DNA from: CAYMFD01 sp964389475
GTDB lineage: Bacteria > Bacteroidota > Bacteroidia > Chitinophagales > Saprospiraceae
Direction of reading: 5' to 3'
Assembly: GCA_964389475.1 (NCBI GenBank)
Contig: CAYMFD010000036.1
Span: forward strand, 1 to 30,228
DNA length: 30,228 nt
The notes beneath the pieces were generated by a model. The model searched no databases. It saw only the letters and a list, made by a program, of their open reading frames with translations, and was not told the origin of the DNA. The translations under genes and the position numbers were made by a program. Of the stretch, positions 10,692 through 18,447 are shown piece after piece. Positions within the stretch are counted from its first letter, which is position 1, and every line of letters starts with the position of its first letter.

Positions 10692-11522
10692 ATGCAGTTG
10701 GATCAATACGTAGATAGCAAGTACTACGAGATGGCGGTGGATTGGTTAGTTTCCTTTCTGCCCAAGGTGTTGTTAGCAATAGCTATCTTGATCATCGGCC
10801 TTTGGGTCGCCAAGAGGTTCAGTAAAGTCATCCGCTACTCTCTGTCCAAGAGTAATATGGGGCAAGAGGTCGAGGATTTCCTAGGGAGTATCGTAGACCT
10901 ATTGCTCAAGCTGGCCGTGATATTGGCCGCAGTAGCGACAGTGGGAGTTGAGGTGTCGGCTATTTTCGGCGTATTGGCTGCAGCCAGTTTTGCCGTCGGT
11001 CTTGCCTTGCAGGGCTTCCTAGGTAACTTTGCGTCAGGGCTGACCATCATATTCTTTAAGCCCTACCGCGTAGGTGACTGGGTGGTACTCGCAGATACTT
11101 TTGGCAAGGTGCAGAAGATCGAGATATTTAGCTCGGAGCTACTGACCCCCGGCGAAAAGACAGTCACCATCCCCAACGGACAGATTACGGACAACATCAT
11201 TACGAACTACAGTACTCGAGGTCGTATACGCCTAGAGCTGACAGTCAGTATGCCATATAGCGAGAGCTATGAAAAGGTGCAAAGCCTCATACGATCGGCC
11301 GTTACCTCGGTGGACAACGTAATGACTGACCCTGCGCCACTCATCGGTATCGATACCTACGATAGTCACAATATCCAAGTGTCGGTAAGACCATGCACAC
11401 ATCCGGATAACTTCTGGCAGGTATCCTACGACTGCTACGCTGCGATCAAGAAGGCGTACAGTGAGGCGGGTATTGCCATGGCCTACAGCGAAGGCGTGGA
11501 GCTCGGTAAGATCGGGGATTAA
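10692..11522 (+). CDS. mscS: Small-conductance mechanosensitive channel MscS
   Basis: This 276-residue protein has the size and plan of E. coli MscS (286). Three transmembrane helices lie at about residues 20-42, 63-85 and 92-125. The pore helix TM3 has the Gly/Ala packing pattern FAVGLALQGFLGNFASGL, followed by the beta-domain start FFKPYRVGDWV and the IPNG(Q) turn. It opens under membrane tension and releases solutes during osmotic downshock. Its pairing with a sodium/proton antiporter just upstream suggests an osmotic and ion homeostasis pair, which is inference from spacing only. It ends 25 bases before the Crp/Fnr gene. Confidence 0.95.
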   Translation: MQLDQYVDSKYYEMAVDWLVSFLPKVLLAIAILIIGLWVAKRFSKVIRYSLSKSNMGQEVEDFLGSIVDLLLKLAVILAAVATVGVEVSAIFGVLAAASFAVGLALQGFLGNFASGLTIIFFKPYRVGDWVVLADTFGKVQKIEIFSSELLTPGEKTVTIPNGQITDNIITNYSTRGRIRLELTVSMPYSESYEKVQSLIRSAVTSVDNVMTDPAPLIGIDTYDSHNIQVSVRPCTHPDNFWQVSYDCYAAIKKAYSEAGIAMAYSEGVELGKIGD

Positions 11523-11547
11523 GAATGATCCACGTAGCCGACTAGTC

Positions 11548-12120
11548 ATGCAGGCCTTTAAGCTATACTTGCAACAGTTTCCAAATTATATACCGGAGGT
11601 GTTCGATGCTGTTCTGCCCTTTTTATCAAGTAGGTCACTGTCTCCTGGCGAGTACTTCTTGCGTGAAGGTAAACGCTGCAACGAGGTAGCACTGATAGTA
11701 AAAGGGATGATGCGACTCTACTATCTGGCAGACGGTAAAGAAGTAACTAATTGCTTCTGTCGAGAAGGCTCCCTGTCGACTTCTTACACGAGCCTGATCA
11801 CCAAAGCACCGAGTGAAGTAGCGATACAGGCAGTTGAGCCTACGGATATTATCACCTTGTCCGCTGACTCACTTGATAGGTTATACGACACGAGTCCCTT
11901 CTGGCAGCAACTGGGTCGCATGGCTGCTCAGAACGAACTAATAATCAACCAAAGGCACAACCGATTTCTGCGTCACGTATCTGCCACTGATCGTTACAAG
12001 CAGGTCCTCACCGAGGATGCCGAACTGCTACAGCGAGTACCACTCAACTACCTAGCTACCTATTTACAGGTATCGCCAGAGACGCTGAGTCGCATTCGCA
12101 AAAAACTATCTCGTACTTGA
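11548..12120 (+). CDS. Crp/Fnr-family transcriptional regulator
   Basis: About 190 residues from the ATG at 11548. The frame continues upstream to 11461 inside mscS, but the downstream start MQAFKLYLQQF matches the usual family beginning and avoids the overlap. Residues ~20-110 form a cyclic-nucleotide-binding-type beta-roll (FLREGKRCNEVALIVKGMMR). The C-terminus has a winged helix with the recognition segment VPLNYLATYLQVSPETLSR. There is no Cys cluster for an Fe-S centre, so it is not an oxygen sensor of the Fnr kind. Many Bacteroidota have short regulators of this type with unknown effectors. Because it directly precedes arsM, it may control the arsenic genes, but that is inference. Confidence 0.88.
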   Translation: MQAFKLYLQQFPNYIPEVFDAVLPFLSSRSLSPGEYFLREGKRCNEVALIVKGMMRLYYLADGKEVTNCFCREGSLSTSYTSLITKAPSEVAIQAVEPTDIITLSADSLDRLYDTSPFWQQLGRMAAQNELIINQRHNRFLRHVSATDRYKQVLTEDAELLQRVPLNYLATYLQVSPETLSRIRKKLSRT

Positions 12121-12151
12121 CCTAGGTCAATTGATCGCCCTCATGTGCCCC

Positions 12152-12173
12152 TGATCTTTGCATCATATTATTG
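12152..12173 (+). promoter_or_regulatory. Possible arsM promoter with Crp/Fnr-like inverted repeat
   Basis: An inverted repeat TGAT-N6-ATCA (12152-12165) abuts TATTATTG (12166-12173), a 7/8 match to TAnnTTTG, 19 bases before the arsM ATG. TGTG at 12144-12147 is at a plausible -33 distance (18-base spacer). The half-site spacing of six bases resembles Crp-family operators, and the gene just upstream encodes such a regulator. This is pattern matching only. Confidence 0.35.
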
Positions 12174-12192
12174 ATAGTAAAAATCAGAATTC

Positions 12193-13029
12193 ATGAAAGA
12201 AGTAAACATTAAGCAAGAGGTCGTAGACGGCTATGGCAGATTAGCAAAAGCTGCGAGTGGCGGTGTATTCTCTAAATTTTTCGCCTGCTGCGATATTAGC
12301 GGGCAGGCTGAGGCGGTAGGTCGAGAGATAGGTTATACGACCGACCAACTAGCCTCCGTACCGTCTGACGCTAACCTAGGCGTGGGCTGTGGCAATCCTG
12401 CCGCTCTTGCCGATATACAATCAGGTCAGACGGTGGTGGATCTTGGTTCAGGGGCGGGTTTTGATGCTTTCATAATAGCCCAAGAAGTAGGAGAGACGGG
12501 TAAAGTCATAGGCGTAGATCTCTCATCAGACATGATTGGCCTAGCACGTAAAAATGCTAAGACAGGTAATTACGGACAGGTCGAATTTGTAAAAGGAGAC
12601 ATCGAAGCGCTGCCGCTAGATGCCGACGTAGCCGACCACGTAGTGTCTAACTGTGTGATCAACCTATCTCAGCATAAGGACAAGGTATATGCTGAAGCGT
12701 ATAGGGTGCTTAAGCCAGGTGGTCGATTGTCGATTAGCGATATCGTCCTGGAGCGAGATCTGCCAGACCGTGTTGTCAATTCTATCAGTGGACGCATTGC
12801 TTGTGTCTCAGGAGCAGAGCGATTAGACGATTACTTGCGCTATATAGCGAGTGCAGGATTCGAGGAGGTGCAGATTAAAAAGAAGACGACCTTCCCTCTG
12901 GAGTTGATGCTGGCAGATCCTCAGATCGCCAAGTTAGCCGGAGAGCTCGACATCGCGATCGATAGTGAGGAGGCAAGAGACATCGCTGCTAGGGTGGCCA
13001 GCGTATCTATTACGGCCGTAAAGCGATAG
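12193..13029 (+). CDS. arsM: Arsenite S-adenosylmethionine methyltransferase
   Basis: This 278-residue protein is a SAM-dependent methyltransferase with motif I VVDLGSGAGFDAF at residues ~81-93 and the acidic VDLSSDM that contacts SAM. Three cysteines characteristic of ArsM are present: C66 in NLGVGCGNP, C154 in VSNCVINLS and C204 in IACVSGA. They bind As(III), so the enzyme should methylate arsenite to mono-, di- and trimethyl species in the cytoplasm. An additional adjacent pair C32-C33 lies in the N-terminal segment. The gene is 72 bases after the Crp/Fnr regulator and two bases before a small Cys-Cys membrane protein, forming a compact metalloid-response unit. Confidence 0.93.
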   Translation: MKEVNIKQEVVDGYGRLAKAASGGVFSKFFACCDISGQAEAVGREIGYTTDQLASVPSDANLGVGCGNPAALADIQSGQTVVDLGSGAGFDAFIIAQEVGETGKVIGVDLSSDMIGLARKNAKTGNYGQVEFVKGDIEALPLDADVADHVVSNCVINLSQHKDKVYAEAYRVLKPGGRLSISDIVLERDLPDRVVNSISGRIACVSGAERLDDYLRYIASAGFEEVQIKKKTTFPLELMLADPQIAKLAGELDIAIDSEEARDIAARVASVSITAVKR

Positions 13030-13031
13030 AG

Positions 13032-13250
13032 ATGGATCGTAAAAGAAAGACCATCTTGGCTAGTGTAGTGGCTGTACTCGTAGGGTCTAGCTGTTGCTGG
13101 ATATCGGTCGCCATGACTTACTTAGGAGGTGTCGCTTTTGCCGGGGCCATTGCCGTGATAGCCGACAGTCTCTGGGTACCCGCTGTGGCAGTGGGAGTGA
13201 TAGTTCTTGGGGTATGGATATGGCGTAGGTCAAGTGGTGTTAAGCGGTAG
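13032..13250 (+). CDS. Small Cys-Cys membrane protein, MerT-like
   Basis: This 72-residue protein has two or three hydrophobic segments (about residues 8-28, 29-45 and 47-64) and a basic C-terminal tail ending RRSSGVKR. An adjacent cysteine pair C21-C22 (VGSSCCWIS) sits in the first membrane segment, as in the mercuric-ion importer MerT and its relatives, though the protein is shorter than MerT (about 116). It starts two bases after the arsM stop, so the two are very likely co-transcribed and perhaps translationally coupled. A role in moving arsenite or a methylated arsenical is inferred from context. Similarity to MerT rests on the motif and topology alone. Its end is only 14 bases from the end of the convergent dctM. 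Confidence 0.75.
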   Translation: MDRKRKTILASVVAVLVGSSCCWISVAMTYLGGVAFAGAIAVIADSLWVPAVAVGVIVLGVWIWRRSSGVKR

Positions 13251-13264
13251 ACCATAACCCACCT

Positions 13265-14554
13265 CTACTCATACCCAAACAACCCTGGTAACCACAAACT
13301 CAGTGCAGGGAAGTAGGTCACCAATACTAGCGATACCAGCATAGCTATAAAGAGGGGCAGGAGCGGGCGGATAACCTTTTGGATAGTTGTGCCCGCTATG
13401 CCTACACCTACGAATAGTACCGATCCCACTGGCGGCGTACATAGTCCGATACACAGATTAAGAACCATGACAATACCGAAGTGAGTGGGGTTCATGCCGA
13501 GCTGCTCAGCGATGGGTAGGAAGATCGGTGTGAAGATCAGTACCGCAGGGGTCATATCCATGAATATGCCGACGAAGAGTAAGATCAAATTGATCAGTAG
13601 GAGGATGATAATCTTATTGTCACTCACTCCGAGCAATAGGGTAGTCAGGTCCTGGGGGATATTCTCGTAGGCCATGATCCAGCTCATACTCATACTGGTC
13701 GATATCAATACGAGTACGATCGCTGTCGTGGCCACACTGCTTAAGAAGATGTCAGGTAGCTCTGCCCAACCAACCTCACGATAGATAAACGTCAATATAA
13801 GGCAGTACAAAACTGCAATGGCAGATGCCTCAGTAGCTGTAAAGATGCCAGCGACAATACCACCGATGACGACGATTAGTAGTAGTAGGCTGGGTAGTGC
13901 TTCTACAAAGGTGCGACCTACTACAGACAGCCTAGTTCTAGGGCCAGTGGGGAAGTTGTTGCGCTTAGCCCATACTGCGGCGACGATCATCAGTAGCAGG
14001 CCAGTAAGGATGCCAGGAACGTAGCCCGCCAAGAATAGAGCTGCGATACTGACACCACCACTCGCTAGCGAATAAACGATGAGTATATTGGACGGCGGTA
14101 TGATCATGCCCGTCGTAGAGCTGGTGATATTGACCGCTGCGCTGAATTCTTTGCTGTAACCCTCGTCCTCCATAGATTGGCCGAGCGAACTACCGATGGC
14201 GGATGCTGCGGCTACGGCCGATCCCGCTATAGCGCCGAAAAGCATGGCGGCTATGATGTTGACGTGTGCCAGACCGCCCGGTAGTGCTCCCACCAGGCTT
14301 TTGGCAAAGTTGATCAGCCGCTTGGCTATGCCGCCCCGATTCATGATCTGCCCTGCCAGGACAAAGAAGGGGATGGCCAGTAACGAAAAGCTATCAAGCC
14401 CCGTCGCCATCCGCTGTGCTACCGTCGTAAAGGCGGGTATCATCGGGATGCTGACGAGCATGGTAAAGACGCTACTCAGACCTATACTCCAGGCAATGGG
14501 TACGCCTAGCCCTAGCAGTATGACGAAGGACAGTACGAGTATCGCTACTTCCAT
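13265..14554 (-). CDS. dctM: TRAP transporter large permease (DctM)
   Basis: The 429-residue protein has about 12 membrane helices and the DctM signature features: a GVPIAWSIGLSS-type first segment, the Gly/Ser-rich GAIAGSAVAAASAIGSS stretch and IIPPSNILIVYS. It is the sodium-coupled transport subunit of a tripartite ATP-independent periplasmic importer. It overlaps the small permease gene by 10 bases (14545-14554) and is the last gene of the uronate operon. The neighbouring uronate isomerase and GH88 point to a hexuronate or unsaturated uronate as substrate; that assignment is contextual. Confidence 0.93.
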   Translation of the reverse strand: MEVAILVLSFVILLGLGVPIAWSIGLSSVFTMLVSIPMIPAFTTVAQRMATGLDSFSLLAIPFFVLAGQIMNRGGIAKRLINFAKSLVGALPGGLAHVNIIAAMLFGAIAGSAVAAASAIGSSLGQSMEDEGYSKEFSAAVNITSSTTGMIIPPSNILIVYSLASGGVSIAALFLAGYVPGILTGLLLMIVAAVWAKRNNFPTGPRTRLSVVGRTFVEALPSLLLLIVVIGGIVAGIFTATEASAIAVLYCLILTFIYREVGWAELPDIFLSSVATTAIVLVLISTSMSMSWIMAYENIPQDLTTLLLGVSDNKIIILLLINLILLFVGIFMDMTPAVLIFTPIFLPIAEQLGMNPTHFGIVMVLNLCIGLCTPPVGSVLFVGVGIAGTTIQKVIRPLLPLFIAMLVSLVLVTYFPALSLWLPGLFGYE

Positions 14555-15015
14555 GATAGATCATTTTTGAGGGCCACGAAATCGCGGAGTTTATAGATGA
14601 CGATCAGTATACCACTGATGGGTACGACGCTGTAGATGACCGTCATGGGTATCCCCAGGGCCGCACTCGTCTGTCCCAACTTAGCAGATATGTAAAGCAG
14701 TCGTCCACCGCCTATGACCATTACGGCTATGGCAAAAAACAGGATAAAACCAATGATCAGCATCTGTAGTAGGCGCTGTCTAGCTGGCGGCAGACTCGGG
14801 CCTAGTAGGTCGATGGACAGGTGCATGCGCTGTCCCGTGGCATAGGCTGTCCCTAGCATACCGATCCATATGAGGATAAACCTGGCCAGTTCTTCGCTCC
14901 AGCTCGCCTGATTGCCTAGGGCATAACGGGTAAATACTCCCCACAAGACGTCGATCGTCATGACTGCCATGAGGGTGATGAGGAGGTATTGTAGTATTTT
15001 GTCCAGTGTGGCCAT
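14545..15015 (-). CDS. dctQ: TRAP transporter small permease (DctQ)
   Basis: The 156-residue protein has four membrane helices, the standard DctQ size. It contains the typical GVFTRYALGNQASWSEELARF segment in the second helix region and RMHLSIDLLGPSLP after it. It is the accessory membrane subunit that pairs with DctM. Its start overlaps the dctP stop by one base (TGATG) and its end overlaps dctM by ten, so the three genes are translationally coupled. Confidence 0.92.
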   Translation of the reverse strand: MATLDKILQYLLITLMAVMTIDVLWGVFTRYALGNQASWSEELARFILIWIGMLGTAYATGQRMHLSIDLLGPSLPPARQRLLQMLIIGFILFFAIAVMVIGGGRLLYISAKLGQTSAALGIPMTVIYSVVPISGILIVIYKLRDFVALKNDLSWK

Positions 15016-16070
15016 CAGTCTTCTATATTTTGGATTTGCTGGATGAGGTTGTATATCGCTGGCTGGTCCTTGTAAGCGGTCAGTAGTCCTGCTGTCTTGG
15101 TGTAGAAGGTCGCCTTGTCTGGTCGATAGATCTGTACACCAGCTTTTTGTACGGCCTCTAGAGCCTCGTTTTCAGCAGCTATCCAAAGTCTGCGTTGTTC
15201 TTGCTTGGCAGCATCGGCAGCATGCTGTAGCCACTTTCGCTCCTGCTCAGTCAGGCGGTCCCAGATGACGGTACTTATAATAAGAAGGTCGGGTACGGAG
15301 GTATGCTCATTGAGGGTGTAGTGCTTGCAGACCTCGTAGTGCCTGCTCGTGTAGAAGCTCGGTGGATTGTTCTCAGCGCCATCTACGATACCTTGCTGCA
15401 AGGCGGTGTAGAGTTCGCCATAGGAGATAGGCGTCGGAGCTCCACCTAAGGACTTGACCATCTGCATGGCGGTCTGACTCTCCATCACACGTATTTTCAG
15501 TCCTTTGAGGTCGGCGGGAGTCTTCACGGGCCTATCCTTGGTATAGAATGACCGCTGTCCTGCATCGAAGTAGGTGAGGCCTCGCAACCAGAAGTCGCTG
15601 CCGTCTTCCAGCATTTGCCGACCCAGCGGACTGTCTTGAAAAGCGTATACATGCTCTCTGCCTCTGAAAAGATAGGGTAGGCTCATGACCTTCATCTTAG
15701 GCGCAAAGTTCTCCATCACGGACGCAGACACCTTGGTCATGGCGAGTGAGCCGATCTGTAGCAATTCTAACAACTGCCGTTCTCCTCCGAGTTGCTGGCT
15801 TGGGTATATCTCGAGCTGCAGCTGCCCCGCCGAGATGCTGTCGACGTAGTCTGCCATGTAGACCATGCCTAGGTGTACCGGATGATCGGTACTCATACCA
15901 TGGGCTAGCTTGAGGGAGTTGCCAGTGCTTGCGTCTGTACTGCATCCACTGCCTACTAGTAGCGCTGCTAGCACGACAACCGTTACTCTCAGCAGTGACC
16001 CTGTGCTTGCAATGGCCTGTAAGGCACTGCGCCGTACTTTGGTGTATGTCAAGGTGCGAGATCGCTTCAT
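15015..16070 (-). CDS. dctP: TRAP substrate-binding lipoprotein (DctP), probable uronate binder
   Basis: The 351-residue protein is a DctP-type solute receptor. The carboxylate-binding region reads LKGLKIRVMESQTAMQM, where the Arg of KIRVMES normally salt-bridges the substrate acid. It is followed by YGELYTALQQGIVDGAENNP, a hallmark of the family. A lipobox LLVGSGC puts the lipidated Cys at residue 43, so it is membrane-tethered rather than freely periplasmic. The leader is unusually long and basic, with an Arg-Arg pair at residues 13-14 that loosely resembles a Tat motif (VRRSALQ). The ATG at 16070 is supported by a four-base ATGA overlap with uxaC. Position between uxaC and the permeases argues that it binds glucuronate or an unsaturated uronate. 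Confidence 0.9.
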   Translation of the reverse strand: MKRSRTLTYTKVRRSALQAIASTGSLLRVTVVVLAALLVGSGCSTDASTGNSLKLAHGMSTDHPVHLGMVYMADYVDSISAGQLQLEIYPSQQLGGERQLLELLQIGSLAMTKVSASVMENFAPKMKVMSLPYLFRGREHVYAFQDSPLGRQMLEDGSDFWLRGLTYFDAGQRSFYTKDRPVKTPADLKGLKIRVMESQTAMQMVKSLGGAPTPISYGELYTALQQGIVDGAENNPPSFYTSRHYEVCKHYTLNEHTSVPDLLIISTVIWDRLTEQERKWLQHAADAAKQEQRRLWIAAENEALEAVQKAGVQIYRPDKATFYTKTAGLLTAYKDQPAIYNLIQQIQNIED

Positions 16071-17488
16071 ACTAAATGTTGCTTTTCAAAAGGAAAGTAG
16101 GCCTTTGCATTACCATAGCAGATATCCCTGATCATGTCGCCTATCCACGGGAGGTCATGAGGTAGTAAGCCTCGTCGTATATCCTCACCGAATAGGTTGC
16201 AGAGTAGTCGACGGAAGTACTCGTGTCTAGGGAAGCTCAAGAAGGAGCGGCTGTCCGTCAACATCCCGATAAAGTGGCTGATGAGGCCGATGTTACTCAG
16301 CGTATTGATTTGCTTTTCCATACCATCTAGCTGATCGAGGAACCACCAGCCAGAGCCCCACTGTACCTTGCCGGCCACGGTGCCATCATTGAAGTTGCCT
16401 ATCATACTGGCGAATACCTCGTTGTCCCTAGGGTTGAGGTTGTAGATGATCGTCTTGGTAAGCTGGTCAGTGCTGTCTAGCCGATTGAGTAAGCCAGATA
16501 GGCCTCGTGCCTGCTCGTAGTCGCCGATGCTATCCCAGCCTGTGTCAGGGCCAAGTGTTGCGAGCATGCGCTTGTTGTTATTGCGTAGTGCTCCTAGGTG
16601 AAACTGCTGGACCCAGCCTCGCTGGTGATAGGCATGGCACAGGTCGACGAGTAGCTGACTCTGATAGATGGCTATCTCGTCTGCTGTTACGCTGCTGCCA
16701 TTCAAGGCTTTGGTGATGGCCTGCTGTATCTCGCTGCTACTGCCCTCGGCATAGTTGATCTGGTTGATCCCATGATCACACACTCTGCACCCGTGCTTGT
16801 GAAAGTAGTCGATCCGATCGATCATTGCGGTGAGGAGGTCGTCGTAGGTTTCTATACTAGCCCCTGTGATGATGCCTAGTTGCTTGATGTAGTCTACATA
16901 GTGGTCACCATCTAAGAGTAGCGCTTTGTCGGGACGGTAGGACGGTCGCATCTCCATCTCCAGTTGCTCTGCCGCATACGCTTGGTGGTAGTTGAGATCA
17001 TCGAGTGGATCATCGGTGGTGCAGATGACCTCAACATTCATCTTACCTAGTAAGCCCCTCGCTGAGTAGTCATGCGCCTGTAGTGCAGCATTGGTATGCT
17101 CGTAGATCGCTGCGGCATTGTCTCCATTGAGTAGTTCGTTGATGCCGAAGTATCGGCTGAGCTCTAGATGTGTCCAGTGATAGAGGGGGTTACGCATCGT
17201 GTAGGGTACCGTCTCCGCCCACTTGACGAATTTCTCCTTATCGCTAGCCTTGCCCGTAATGTAGTGCTCGTCTACACCGTGGGTACGCATGGCTCTCCAC
17301 TTGTAGTGGTCACCAGCCAGCCATACAGCGCTGATACTGTCGTATTGTCGATTTTCTGCTACCTCTTTTGGTGGGAGGTGATTATGGTAGTCTATGATCG
17401 GATTGTCAGACGCATACACGTGGTAGAGGCTCTGGGCAGCAGGGCTCTCTAGCAAGAAGTTATCATCGACGATCGGGTTGTTTTTCAT
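16067..17488 (-). CDS. uxaC: Uronate (glucuronate) isomerase
   Basis: This 473-residue protein matches UxaC in length (E. coli 470) and in its N-terminus. The metal-binding HNHL motif appears in PIIDYHNHLPPKEVAENRQY, typical of this amidohydrolase-fold isomerase. It converts D-glucuronate to D-fructuronate (and D-galacturonate to D-tagaturonate) in the cytoplasm. Fructuronate would then be reduced and dehydrated by the SDR and UxuA encoded at 24901-26891. It lies 20 bases after the DUF4861 gene and overlaps dctP by four bases. Confidence 0.95.
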   Translation of the reverse strand: MKNNPIVDDNFLLESPAAQSLYHVYASDNPIIDYHNHLPPKEVAENRQYDSISAVWLAGDHYKWRAMRTHGVDEHYITGKASDKEKFVKWAETVPYTMRNPLYHWTHLELSRYFGINELLNGDNAAAIYEHTNAALQAHDYSARGLLGKMNVEVICTTDDPLDDLNYHQAYAAEQLEMEMRPSYRPDKALLLDGDHYVDYIKQLGIITGASIETYDDLLTAMIDRIDYFHKHGCRVCDHGINQINYAEGSSSEIQQAITKALNGSSVTADEIAIYQSQLLVDLCHAYHQRGWVQQFHLGALRNNNKRMLATLGPDTGWDSIGDYEQARGLSGLLNRLDSTDQLTKTIIYNLNPRDNEVFASMIGNFNDGTVAGKVQWGSGWWFLDQLDGMEKQINTLSNIGLISHFIGMLTDSRSFLSFPRHEYFRRLLCNLFGEDIRRGLLPHDLPWIGDMIRDICYGNAKAYFPFEKQHLV

Positions 17489-17508
17489 GTGTGAATGTGG
17501 CGTAAGGT

Positions 17509-18447
17509 TTACTGTAAGATTAAGCTCTCAAAGTCTGCTTGTGATTTGACCTGCTGTAAGTCTAGCTCCCATGCTGCAGCGATCTCGTAAGAAGCTGCCT
17601 GGAGGTCGGTGTCAAATAGCCAGATGTGGCTCAGTTCGTGATCGAGGTATGTCGTAGTGATACCCTTGTCGACTACGATGGCCATCCCCATGTCGTGGCC
17701 GTGATAACTCTGCTTACCATAAGTGTATAGTACTTTGCGTTGGTCATTGCTAGCCGTATGATGGTCGTCCAAGTGCCTAACAATACCTGCGCAGAATCGA
17801 GCTCCAGCGGGTAGTTGACCTTTGATGACTTCTAGCTGCGTAAGCGCATGAGATCTGCCGCCACCGATCGTCCAGGTGTGCTCGATCGTAAAGGTATCTG
17901 GGCCTATGTGCAGGTCGTGGAGGGTCATGACGAATCCCGTCTCGTCCCCATCGCTGTAGCTGGCTACGGTCTTTCTAAGATCATTACTCAGGGTATAGAC
18001 GCTATCCGCGTAGTAGATCGCAGGACTGCCCATGCCTAGAGAATTACCTACTTTTAGTATATCAGAACCCCACCCCATCACGTCGTGGTAGTGCCAGCCG
18101 ACCGTATCCATAACCAGGTCAGGGACGGACTTGCCGAATATATCTACACGATGCCGACTATCCGCGTAGATACGGTAGGCGACGACGTCATTCTCTAGCA
18201 CTGGCCCCTCGTACATCAGGTATTGGCGCTTAGGGTCTAGGTCAGTGGGTAGGGTCAGCGTGTCGACGGCTACGTATTGGTCAGCCGCTCGGTTAGTCGT
18301 CTCCTCATCGTAGCCTGCTTGATGCACACGTAGGATGGCCTGGTTCGATGTCTCACTTGTCGTTTCACTCGGACTAGGAGGCGGTGCTTGTTTGCATCCT
18401 GTGCATAACAGGGCGAGAGTGGCGGTGACGATGCTTAGTATTCTCAT
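17509..18447 (-). CDS. DUF4861 family lipoprotein
   Basis: The 312-residue protein starts with a lipoprotein signal (LALLCTGC, lipid Cys at residue 18) followed by a Pro/Ser/Thr linker. The body matches what I recall of DUF4861: YMLYEGPVLENDVVAYRIY-like text (here QYLMYEGPVLENDVVAYRIY), then DIFGKSVPDLVMD and YHDVMGWGSDILKVG. The recurring His, Trp and Asp residues could line a carbohydrate site, but I cannot name a catalytic residue. The family is frequent beside glycan-degradation genes in Bacteroidota; I know of no settled activity. Here it overlaps the GH2 gene by four bases (ATGA) and precedes uxaC, so it most likely acts on, or binds, the same uronate oligosaccharide in the periplasm or at the surface. 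Confidence 0.82.
   Translation of the reverse strand: MRILSIVTATLALLCTGCKQAPPPSPSETTSETSNQAILRVHQAGYDEETTNRAADQYVAVDTLTLPTDLDPKRQYLMYEGPVLENDVVAYRIYADSRHRVDIFGKSVPDLVMDTVGWHYHDVMGWGSDILKVGNSLGMGSPAIYYADSVYTLSNDLRKTVASYSDGDETGFVMTLHDLHIGPDTFTIEHTWTIGGGRSHALTQLEVIKGQLPAGARFCAGIVRHLDDHHTASNDQRKVLYTYGKQSYHGHDMGMAIVVDKGITTTYLDHELSHIWLFDTDLQAASYEIAAAWELDLQQVKSQADFESLILQ

Noticed and set aside
11461..11547. Upstream extension of the Crp/Fnr frame overlapping mscS
   Set aside because: The extra residues do not resemble the family and ATG 11548 gives the usual start.
13251..13264. Possible terminator between the Cys-Cys protein and dctM
   Set aside because: Only 14 bases lie between the convergent stops and no hairpin with T-tract was found.
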